38,051 bases of DNA from Spirochaetales bacterium (GTDB lineage: Bacteria; Spirochaetota; GWE2-31-10; MWDO01): positions 1 through 38,051 of the forward strand of contig JAFYAI010000113.1 in the NCBI GenBank assembly GCA_017540815.1. The letters are read 5' to 3'. Shown one piece after another: positions 20,293-27,070 of the stretch. The notes beneath the pieces were generated by a model. It made no database searches. It was not told where the DNA came from and worked only from the letters and a program-made list of their open reading frames with translations. Both the position numbers and the translations under genes were made by a program. Numbering within the stretch: position 1 is the first letter of the stretch; every line of letters begins with the position of its first letter.

Positions 20293-20754
20293 TTAGTTTA
20301 TAGTAAAACTCATATTCAAATCTCCGGACCAAGTCATTGTATCACCAGAGATTGTGTAACTACAGAAATAAGAGTTGTCATCTGTATCTCTTAATGTTAA
20401 TGATGTACTGCTGCAGCTGATTACATAGTACAGAAGATCATAAGTATCATAATTATAGATTGTGTCATCATCATAAATATAGAATGATACTCCATTGTTT
20501 TGACATATCCATCCCCCTAACATTTCCTCCGGCATACCGGCATTTGTATATGGTGTATAATCATCATTATTATCATTATCGTTGTTGTTATCACCATTGT
20601 TGCCATTATCGCCAGTATTATTATTGCCGTATTCCCTCTGATAAGCCTTCCAAGCATCTTCTTCAGTATTATCAAAAACAATACTTGGTTCACATGCTGC
20701 CATCGTAATAGACAACACCACAATCGTTATAATTAAATGAATTGTATTTTTCAT
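20293..20754 (-). CDS. Small lipoprotein with Asn/Asp-rich linker
   Basis: 153 aa with AAGGAG upstream. Lipobox MAAC (Cys21) after a hydrophobic signal. Residues about 42-68 are a low-complexity Asn/Gly/Asp linker. Residues about 72-153 form a small beta domain: GGWICQNNGVSFYIYDDDTI...SCSSTSLTLRDTDDNS...YTISGDTMTWSG, the pattern of short lipocalin-like repeats in surface lipoproteins. It is 16 bp after the CsgG-like gene and cotranscribed. Exposed on the cell surface or in the periplasm. Function unknown. Confidence 0.75.
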   Translation of the reverse strand: MKNTIHLIITIVVLSITMAACEPSIVFDNTEEDAWKAYQREYGNNNTGDNGNNGDNNNDNDNNDDYTPYTNAGMPEEMLGGWICQNNGVSFYIYDDDTIYNYDTYDLLYYVISCSSTSLTLRDTDDNSYFCSYTISGDTMTWSGDLNMSFTIN

Positions 20755-20770
20755 AATAAACTCTCCTTGA

Positions 20771-22006
20771 TTATATTTTAATGGTCATTCCAACTGTAAA
20801 CTCTTTGTTTTCCCAATTATAGCAGCAGTTGAAATTTGTCCGTTCTAAGAATGTGAGTTTATAACCACTTGTTTTAGCATATATCATAGCTATACGCTGA
20901 GCAAGAACGAATGGATATGCACAACAGGCAGTAATAATTAAACCTGTTATCATTAGTGTTCCGCCAACAGTACTACCAATAAGCACATTAGGTATATTAA
21001 TTTCATACCCAGTAACTTTGTAATCAATACGACCGGATGAATCAGCATAATATTCTCTATGTTCTATTTGATTATTTGAACACAACACACCTGTTACAAC
21101 TGCTCCACTTACCAACAGAATCGGACCGACAATAGCCAATGCAATACCTGCTCCAAGCTGCTGTTTATAATAATATGTCATATCATTCTTGCTGTTGGCA
21201 TCGATACCCCATTTGCCTTGTATATACTTATTCAATACTTTCTCTTCATCTATTGTTAATTCCCTGTCACCTTTATAAGTATTGTCTTTAGGCGGTTTGA
21301 CAATCTTCGGTTTAGGAGGTGCTGGCTGACGAGGCTCTCGAACAGGTTTCTCTTTCTGAACATAAGCCGGTCGCTGGCGTTCCTGCTGCCGAGCCGGGCG
21401 TTCTTCAACCTGATAAGTTGTCTGACGCTCCGGCTGATAGACAGGTTCTTCTCTTTGTTTAGGTTGAGGCTCCGGTTCAGGTTCTTTTTCAACCTTTTTA
21501 GGAGCCGGTTCATTTTTTAGAGTTTTTTTTTCCGTCGTAGGCGTTCCATCAACATCTTTAATTATAAAATCGGCAATTTTCTTAACAGCGACTTCCAATT
21601 TCGCATCAGAGCCGCCTGGTTCCTGTTTGGCATATTTCAGCGTTGCGGTCTGAATATCCATACCTTTGATTGACAGCATTTCTCGTCTGCCGAAACGCAG
21701 AATACTTCCTAAGAATACCATTTCAGCACCAGCCATTTTACCGAGTTCGACGGCGGTATTTTCATCAAACATATCACCGTTTTGGATCTGCATTTCTTTC
21801 AATGCAGCATCAAGTCTGGCTCGCTCTACAACAGTGAATTTTCGTGAATTGACCATTTCAACAGTAAATATCTCTGTTAGATAAGCCATTGCCGATTTGC
21901 TTATTTTGTCATCCGTAAATTGCAATACCGCAATTCGAGTTTGTGCCTGTAAAATACTGCATACTGCAATATTGATTAAAAGCACTAATATAATTTTTTT
22001 CTTCAT
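20771..22006 (-). CDS. CsgG/LpoB-like secreted or periplasmic protein with membrane tail
   Basis: 411 aa with AGGAGG upstream. Signal peptide at 1-21 without lipobox (LQAQ). Residues 22-155 match the CsgG-like N-terminal domain (TRIAVLQFTDDKISKSAMAY, NSRKFTVVERARLDAALKEM, LGKMAGAEMVFLGSI). Residues about 155-240 are a Lys/Glu/Pro/Gln/Arg-rich low-complexity linker. Residues about 275-350 contain two hydrophobic segments (GIALAIVGPILLVSGAVVTG and GTLMITGLIITACCAYPFVL), so the C-terminus is probably anchored in a membrane. Divergent from the XRE gene with operator-like repeats between. Exact role unknown. Confidence 0.75.
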   Translation of the reverse strand: MKKKIILVLLINIAVCSILQAQTRIAVLQFTDDKISKSAMAYLTEIFTVEMVNSRKFTVVERARLDAALKEMQIQNGDMFDENTAVELGKMAGAEMVFLGSILRFGRREMLSIKGMDIQTATLKYAKQEPGGSDAKLEVAVKKIADFIIKDVDGTPTTEKKTLKNEPAPKKVEKEPEPEPQPKQREEPVYQPERQTTYQVEERPARQQERQRPAYVQKEKPVREPRQPAPPKPKIVKPPKDNTYKGDRELTIDEEKVLNKYIQGKWGIDANSKNDMTYYYKQQLGAGIALAIVGPILLVSGAVVTGVLCSNNQIEHREYYADSSGRIDYKVTGYEINIPNVLIGSTVGGTLMITGLIITACCAYPFVLAQRIAMIYAKTSGYKLTFLERTNFNCCYNWENKEFTVGMTIKI

Positions 22007-22062
22007 TCTTATCCTCCTGAAACACCTGAACTTTAATCATTTAATTAAATTATTAAAATAGT

Positions 22063-22096
22063 AACTATAGTTATTATTTTAATAAGTAACTATAAC
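22063..22096. promoter_or_regulatory. Operator-like repeats between the CsgG-like gene and the XRE regulator
   Basis: A palindrome AACTATAGTT (22063-22072) within AGTAACTATAGTTAT, and a second half-copy GTAACTATAAC (22086-22096). Two helical turns apart, in a divergent intergenic region beside an XRE gene, so autoregulation by that protein is likely. Confidence 0.5.
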
Positions 22097-22144
22097 ATAT
22101 AAAAATAAACTTGTCAATAATATAGAATAACTTTGGTGATATTT

Positions 22145-22486
22145 ATGGATAAAAACTTTAGTTTAGGTGACAGATTACGATATATTCGTTTCAGCAAAGG
22201 ATTATCGCAAGAAGAGATCGCTCTCCGTGCCGAGATTACAACGGCTTATTACGGACTTGTAGAACGCAACAAGAAAAATCCGACTGTAAAAATTCTTGAG
22301 AAGATTTGTTGTGCATTAGGAATAGAACTGTCAGATTTTTTCGCACATATTCAGACTGAAACAAAAGAATACGATGATTTAACAATGCAGATTATCAGCC
22401 AATTAAACGGTGCGTCTAACGAGACGAAAAAAGCAATTTTGAATATCATTAAGCAAATTTTGAAACTACAAAATTATGAATTATGA
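22145..22486 (+). CDS. XRE-family transcription regulator
   Basis: 113 aa from the ATG at 22145. A TTG at 22133 would add four residues but gives no better ribosome binding site. Residues 3-65 are a classic helix-turn-helix: LGDRLRYIRFSKGLSQEEIA, LRAEITTAYYGLVERNKKNP, TVKILEKICCALGIELSDFF. The C-terminal 45 residues are helical, probably for dimerisation. The last four codons (NYEL, stop) lie within a run of AATTATG repeats, so the natural C-terminus may have been replaced by a repeat. Likely represses its own promoter and the CsgG-like operon. Confidence 0.85.
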   Translation: MDKNFSLGDRLRYIRFSKGLSQEEIALRAEITTAYYGLVERNKKNPTVKILEKICCALGIELSDFFAHIQTETKEYDDLTMQIISQLNGASNETKKAILNIIKQILKLQNYEL

Positions 22487-22500
22487 ATTATGAATTATTC
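22472..22500. repeat. AATTATG tandem repeats over a gene end
   Basis: Four AATTATG/AATTATT units overlap the stop codon of the XRE gene and abut the stop of the EF-G paralogue. Similar AATTATGAATTATGA pieces are at 1215, 20079 and 35325, each beside a hairpin or gene end. Confidence 0.5.
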
Positions 22501-24456
22501 TTCATCCTTCTCATACCGCAGCAATTCCATAGAAAAACTACCCTTGCCTCTCGTTTGATTTCTAAGAGTCGTCGTGTAGCCAAGCAATTCTTTCAGCGGA
22601 ACGCTGGCGACGATCTCATCGGTAACAATATGCGACGAAACATCAATGATTGTGCCATTCTTACTCTTGATGTCACCGAGGATAATGCCGGTCGTCTCCG
22701 TCGGAGTCTCGACGGTGAGTTTCATTATCGGCTGCATCATAGTCAGATTGGTCTTGGACAGCAGCTCTCGGAAGCATCCGGCAACGGCAGTCTCCGCTAT
22801 AAGCAGCAGCGGCTTCAATGCAAATGTAATATTCCGCAGCACAATTGTGCATCCGATAATCTGATAATGATGCAGACCAATATGCACGGCAGACATTACA
22901 CCTCGCTCTAGAGCAGCTTTTATATCATCGTCAAGTTCCGTCTCGATTACAACATTGACTTCATCATGTTCACAAGGCTGAATGTCCATATCCATCTCAA
23001 TCCGCTGCAGTCCGTCGGGACGGCGATACTCAAACACATAATGATGACTTGCCGCTTCTACAGGTTTCTGCCGATATGACACATTAGGCTGCCCGGCTCT
23101 GACATTCAGCCTGAACTCCTGACAGAGCCGCTTGACGAATACATCGATATGCAGCTCACCCATAGCACACAGCAGCATAGAGCCGGTATCATCATACCGT
23201 ATCTGAATGGAATCATCCTCCGAAGCAAGAGTCCTGACAGCGGCAGACAGCGCCGGTATCTGATCGGCACTCTCCGGTTCAAGTCTCGCCTCAATCACAG
23301 GCTGACTGAACTTAATCGTCTCCATAGGACAGATATTGCGGTCCGAGGACAGCGTATCGCCGACCATCACATCATCAATCCCGAACAAAGCGGCGATCTC
23401 ACCGCTCTGTGCCGACTGCACCTCATCAAACATATCGGCATAAACATTCTGAATAGACTGCACCGTCACAGTTTCACCATTCCTCAGATTATACAGAGTG
23501 TCACCGCTGCCGATCGAGCCGCTATATATACGCACAATCGCCGCCTTGCCAACTCCGCGAATATTCTGAATCTTGAACACATACCCAATCGCCGCATCAG
23601 CATTGTCACAATTGTTACAATTATGTATGGCCTCATTCGGCGACGGAAGATACCGCACGATCCCGTCGAGCAGCTCCGGCACACCCATATTGCCTTTCGC
23701 CGTTCCGCAGAATACAGGCACAAGCATTTGAGCCGTCACGCCATATTTTATTATCTCATCTATCTCCTGCCGCGTTTGGCGATTCTCAAGCACCGCTTCA
23801 AGCAGTCCGTCATCGATCGATGTAAGAATATCAATATTCTGATTATATATTTCCTGAACCTGATTACGATATTCTGACGGGATTTCTTCCTTATTAGTAG
23901 CTCTGCCGTCATTATCATACCGCAGCAGCACATTGTCGAAAATATCGATTATCCCGATCAGAGTCTCATCCTCATAGCAAGGCATTGTGAGAATGACCGG
24001 CTGATGTTCGAGTTTCCCCCGTATCTCATTAATGACATTCTGATACGATGCACCGCTTCGGTCGAGTTTATTGATGAACACAATCGTCGGAATATGCTGG
24101 CGGTCAGCCTGCTTCCACACAGTTTCGGTCTGAGTCTGAATGCCGCTAACACCGCAGATGACAACCACCGCTCCATCCAGCACACGCAGACACCGCTCCA
24201 CCTCAGCAGTGAAGTCCACATGCCCCGGAGTGTCGATCAGATGAAGTTTGGTATTATTCCAGACACAGTTTACCGCCGACGACACGATCGTGATGCCACG
24301 CTCCCGCTCCTGACTCATATAGTCAGTGCAAGTCGTGCCTTCATCGACATTGCCCATATACCGATTGCGTCCTGTCAGATACAATATCCGCTCAGTCGTA
24401 GTCGTCTTCCCGGCATTGATATGTGCGATTATACCAAAATTTCTAATGTTGTTCAT
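22495..24456 (-). CDS. Elongation factor G paralogue (EF-G2 type)
   Basis: 653 aa, shorter than the usual 690-700. GTPase motifs: AHINAGKT (11-18), RGITI (53-57), DTPGHVDF (75-82) and NKLD (129-132). Domains II-V follow, with the EF-G-type GELHIDVFVKRL and a C-terminal domain V lacking the final extension. The Asp that nearly all translational GTPases carry in AHIDAGKT is Asn here (N14). Sequence pattern is closer to EF-G2/mitochondrial EF-G2-like paralogues than to TetM-type protection proteins. Such paralogues act in ribosome recycling or specialised translocation. No Shine-Dalgarno precedes the start; a TATAAT lies 9 nt before the ATG, so the mRNA may be nearly leaderless. Confidence 0.85.
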   Translation of the reverse strand: MNNIRNFGIIAHINAGKTTTTERILYLTGRNRYMGNVDEGTTCTDYMSQERERGITIVSSAVNCVWNNTKLHLIDTPGHVDFTAEVERCLRVLDGAVVVICGVSGIQTQTETVWKQADRQHIPTIVFINKLDRSGASYQNVINEIRGKLEHQPVILTMPCYEDETLIGIIDIFDNVLLRYDNDGRATNKEEIPSEYRNQVQEIYNQNIDILTSIDDGLLEAVLENRQTRQEIDEIIKYGVTAQMLVPVFCGTAKGNMGVPELLDGIVRYLPSPNEAIHNCNNCDNADAAIGYVFKIQNIRGVGKAAIVRIYSGSIGSGDTLYNLRNGETVTVQSIQNVYADMFDEVQSAQSGEIAALFGIDDVMVGDTLSSDRNICPMETIKFSQPVIEARLEPESADQIPALSAAVRTLASEDDSIQIRYDDTGSMLLCAMGELHIDVFVKRLCQEFRLNVRAGQPNVSYRQKPVEAASHHYVFEYRRPDGLQRIEMDMDIQPCEHDEVNVVIETELDDDIKAALERGVMSAVHIGLHHYQIIGCTIVLRNITFALKPLLLIAETAVAGCFRELLSKTNLTMMQPIMKLTVETPTETTGIILGDIKSKNGTIIDVSSHIVTDEIVASVPLKELLGYTTTLRNQTRGKGSFSMELLRYEKDEE

Positions 24457-24465
24457 GGTGTTAGG

Positions 24466-24512
24466 ATTATAACAAAAAATCCGAAAAAATCAAAGATTTT
24501 TTCGGATTTTTT
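24466..24512. promoter_or_regulatory. Hairpin with embedded promoter for the EF-G paralogue
   Basis: Bidirectional hairpin AAAAAATCCGAAAAAATC-AAA-GATTTTTTCGGATTTTTT (24474-24512). On the minus strand TTGATT (24488-24493), 16 nt, TATAAT (24466-24471), the start codon 9 nt later. It also serves as terminator for the 117-aa lipoprotein that ends at 24519, whose last bases extend the palindrome. Confidence 0.65.
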
Positions 24513-24518
24513 GATTTG

Positions 24519-24872
24519 TTATATCCTTGTAAAATACATCTTCTCTGTACTATCTTCTTTATGTGTCAGTGTCAAACTATTGCCAGAAAGTTCATAAGTC
24601 CAAGATTGAGTACCATTTGAACTATTAAAATTCACTTGTCCCGATACATCATTACCATACCAATCTCCCATATTATATCCCTCTGCATAAACAGTATGAT
24701 CTGATTTAAATTCATATACATTTCCTATATCACCATATCCCTCTTTCCACTTCCCTACGATACCGGTATTTGCACTCTCACCACTGTTTGATGTGTTTTC
24801 CTGAGCACATGCTACCAACATCATTAGAATCATTACCATAATAATTGATAAACATTTAATTGATTTTTTCAT
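24519..24872 (-). CDS. Small lipoprotein, lipocalin-like
   Basis: 117 aa from the ATG that has GAGG 7 nt upstream; the ATG at 24884 has no such site. Signal peptide with lipobox LVAC, an Asn/Ser-rich stretch, then a beta domain: GIVGKWKEGYGDIGNVYEFK, SDHTVYAEGYN, SWTYELSGNSLTLTHKEDST, the W...Y/F...L.G..L pattern of short lipocalin-like domains. Related in design to the 153-aa lipoprotein at 20293. Surface or periplasmic. Confidence 0.75.
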   Translation of the reverse strand: MKKSIKCLSIIMVMILMMLVACAQENTSNSGESANTGIVGKWKEGYGDIGNVYEFKSDHTVYAEGYNMGDWYGNDVSGQVNFNSSNGTQSWTYELSGNSLTLTHKEDSTEKMYFTRI

Positions 24873-25023
24873 TTTAAACCTCATAAATTTGATTTTTCAC
24901 TGATACACAGTGACCTTTCAAAATACAAAAAATTTGTCATTACAAAATGACGAACTATATCTTGAATTTGCCCACGCGATGAATTGTTGATTGATAAAAC
25001 ATTGATTAATGCAATAAGAAAAA

Positions 25024-25050
25024 TTATGCAGAAGAAATATTTGTTCTCAT
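25024..25050 (-). CDS. Possible 8-aa leader peptide
   Basis: MRTNISSA behind a perfect GGAGG, directly downstream of the structured RNA and its terminator. The GGAGG adjoins the segment that can pair with the RNA's stem. Too short to be certain. Confidence 0.3.
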   Translation of the reverse strand: MRTNISSA

Positions 25051-25062
25051 TTTTAAGAACCT

Positions 25063-25310
25063 CCAGGGTTTAAATTCACTCATAAAAAAAGCCCGTATCA
25101 GCAAATGTCCTACAGGCACAGAATTTTAAACCCTAGTGAAAACAATCCAAATGCCTCACTTGCATTACGGACTTCTTCTATCGAGAAGTTCTACCAATGA
25201 GACTAGGGATTTAAAAAATTCTGTCATTTGAATATGACAGTAGGAATTTCATATCCAAATCATTTTTATAAATGTATAATAATGATATATGATAAATCCA
25301 ACTTTGTCAA
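25063..25310 (-). ncRNA. Structured RNA with promoter, terminator and alternative helices (riboswitch-like or 6S-like)
   Basis: Minus strand. Promoter TTGACA (25305-25310), 17 nt, TATCAT (25282-25287), so the RNA starts near 25275. A hairpin CTGTCAT/ATGACAG (25221-25240) is followed by a long stem: segment A (25202-25224, ending AAATCCCTAGT) with segment B (25118-25137, ACTAGGGTTTAAAATTCTGT). Inside the stem are ACTTCT/AGAAGT and AATGC/GCATT hairpins. Then comes a terminator, GCCTGTA/TACGGGC plus T7 (25084-25117). Segment C (25063-25077, GAATTTAAACCCTGG) can pair with B instead of A. No match to a known class that I recognise. Upstream of the 117-aa lipoprotein gene by about 190 bp. Confidence 0.6.
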
Positions 25311-25331
25311 GTGCAAATTAAAATTTTCTCA

Positions 25332-25360
25332 ATGACAAATATAAAATAATATGCTATTAT
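25332..25360 (+). promoter_or_regulatory. Possible murJ promoter
   Basis: ATGACA (25332-25337), 17 nt, TATTAT (25355-25360) with TG one base before it (extended -10). If used, the transcript begins with the hairpin at 25366. Confidence 0.4.
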
Positions 25361-25365
25361 ACAAA

Positions 25366-25404
25366 AACAGTGCTGCGTGCCTGTGGCATGCAGCACTGTT
25401 TTTT
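25366..25404. terminator. Strong 16-bp hairpin just before murJ
   Basis: AACAGTGCTGCGTGCC-TGT-GGCATGCAGCACTGTT with one G-T pair, followed by TTTT on the plus strand and by T5 on the minus strand. It ends 16 bp before the murJ ATG. Either it insulates murJ from the RNA gene on its left, or it attenuates or stabilises the murJ leader. Confidence 0.65.
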
Positions 25405-25420
25405 CCGGGAGTATCATAAA

Positions 25421-27016
25421 ATGGCTGAAAACAAACACAAATATCTGCGCAACACACTGATCATAAGTGTATGCTCATTTTTATCACAAATATTGGGGCT
25501 GCTGAGGACAACACTGCTCTCATCATTTTACGGAGCGACACAATCCGAAGGGCTAAGTGACTGCTATGCTGCCGCATTCAAACTGCCGGATATAATATAC
25601 ACACTCGTCGTGTCCGGCATTCTGTCGATAGTGCTTATACCGTATTTCATCACGAAGATCAAGTCTGACAATGAGAGCGACATCAGCGAGATAAACCGCA
25701 GCTGTGCAGGGTTCGTAAACTTTTTTTTCATATTAATATCCGTGTGTCTCATCGCAGGATATATCTTCGCTCCGTTCATCGTGAGCAGGTGGCTGCTGGT
25801 CGGCTGGACTGATGCCGACAAGATTGCATTGACAGTCCGCATGACGCGGATAATATTTATACAAGTGCTGTTTATCACATTATCAGGTGTGTTCGGCTCA
25901 TATCTCAACGCTTTGGAGAAGTTTGCCGCATACTCGTTCGCAATGCTCAGCTACAATGTCGGCATAATCGCCGGTATTGTCCTACTCGCTCCATATATCG
26001 GCATTGAAGGTGCGGCATGGGGCGTAGCTGCCGGCGGATTTCTGCATTTCATCATACAATTGTGCGGCTCTGTGCGAGTCGGATTCCGATACAGTTTCGT
26101 CCTGCCCAAACCGGATAAAGAATTAGGCGACCTGCTTATCAATGCCATTCCGCGGGTTGTGACACTCGGCAGCACACAGGCTGTAAGGTTCTTCCTTGTC
26201 AGTATAGGCTCATTCATATTCAGCGGAGCGATCTTCATCTTCGACAATGTGGAAAACATCGCGATGGTTCCTTACGGACTTGTAGCCATAAGCATTTCCA
26301 CGACGGCATTCCCGATATTCATCAAGTATTATCAGGCTGACGACTACAGCGGACTGTTCGTCTCGCTCTTCGAGAAATTGCGGATCCTGTTTTATTTCAT
26401 CCTGCCGATGTCGGTGCTACTCATCATCCTGAGGCAGGAGACTGTGGATATCCTGATGGGATATAAGAATTTCTCCGCACAGGATATTGATTACACTGCC
26501 GATGCGTTGTTTTGGCTGATGTTCAGCATGCCGTTCTTCTCGGCTACACTTGTCTTAGTGAAGTTCTACTATGCTATCCGCAAGTCATTTCTGCCGATGA
26601 TTATCGCACTTGTCACGGCAGCTCTTGCGATTGGTCTCAGCTATTGGCTTGCTCCGCAGATACAGATATGCGGTCTGGCAATAGGGCGTGGTGCAGGCTA
26701 TATTGTGCAGTATATACTGCTGCTTGTATTCTTAATCCCTATCTTCCGCGGTCGGGCATCGCTCTCGTCCGAAGTCAGAGTCATCATTCGTGACACTGTC
26801 GTGCTGTTTGTGATCTCGGCTGTTCTGCTTATCCTCGGAATGGGGATGCAATATATAATGAACTTCCCTGTCGCTCCGAAGCTGGCAAGTCTCTTGCGAC
26901 TGTTCATCATCGGCATTGTGATTAGCGGCTTGTACTTTGCAGTGACTTATCTGTGCCGCATCCCCGATACAAGAGATGTCATCGGTATGGTGAAGAGGAA
27001 GCTAAGGAAGGAATAA
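25421..27016 (+). CDS. murJ: Lipid II flippase MurJ
   Basis: 531 aa from the ATG with GGGAG upstream; the in-frame start at 25370 lies inside the hairpin and is rejected. MVF-family features: about 14 membrane segments, the start SVCSFLSQILGLLRTTLLSS, FKLPDIIYTLVVSGILSIVLIP, LNALEKFAAYSFAMLSYNVG and GIEGAAWGVAAGGFLHF. It moves lipid-linked peptidoglycan precursor across the inner membrane. Convergent with the mreB-PBP2 operon, which uses that precursor. Its last codons lie in the 56-bp palindrome shared with the terminator. Confidence 0.92.
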   Translation: MAENKHKYLRNTLIISVCSFLSQILGLLRTTLLSSFYGATQSEGLSDCYAAAFKLPDIIYTLVVSGILSIVLIPYFITKIKSDNESDISEINRSCAGFVNFFFILISVCLIAGYIFAPFIVSRWLLVGWTDADKIALTVRMTRIIFIQVLFITLSGVFGSYLNALEKFAAYSFAMLSYNVGIIAGIVLLAPYIGIEGAAWGVAAGGFLHFIIQLCGSVRVGFRYSFVLPKPDKELGDLLINAIPRVVTLGSTQAVRFFLVSIGSFIFSGAIFIFDNVENIAMVPYGLVAISISTTAFPIFIKYYQADDYSGLFVSLFEKLRILFYFILPMSVLLIILRQETVDILMGYKNFSAQDIDYTADALFWLMFSMPFFSATLVLVKFYYAIRKSFLPMIIALVTAALAIGLSYWLAPQIQICGLAIGRGAGYIVQYILLLVFLIPIFRGRASLSSEVRVIIRDTVVLFVISAVLLILGMGMQYIMNFPVAPKLASLLRLFIIGIVISGLYFAVTYLCRIPDTRDVIGMVKRKLRKE

Positions 27017-27062
27017 AATAACCGAGATTTTCTATCGAAAATCTCGGTTATTTTATTCCTTC
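27007..27062. terminator. 56-bp perfect palindromic terminator between murJ and PBP2
   Basis: Two 26-bp arms (27007-27032 and 27037-27062) around TATC, no mismatch. The left arm includes the last codons and the stop of murJ (GAAGGAATAA). The right arm is in the 3' end of the PBP2 transcript, 9 bp past its stop. Confidence 0.85.
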
Positions 27063-27070
27063 ATAACTCA

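Noticed and set aside
23149..23877. 242-aa plus-strand ORF
   Set aside because: Antisense to the EF-G paralogue, no ribosome binding site and low-plausibility composition.
22495..24456. Tetracycline-resistance ribosomal protection protein (TetM/TetO)
   Set aside because: The G-domain pattern (TTTTERILYLTG, MSQERERGITIVSSAV, HVDFTAEVERCLRVLDGA) follows EF-G and its paralogues. TetM-type hallmarks are missing.
25118..25224. tRNA or tRNA-like gene
   Set aside because: There is a 7-bp CCCTAGT/ACTAGGG stem, a GGTAGA stretch and a 7-nt loop, but no proper D arm, no U33, no T loop and no CCA end. The stem also extends to about 20 bp.
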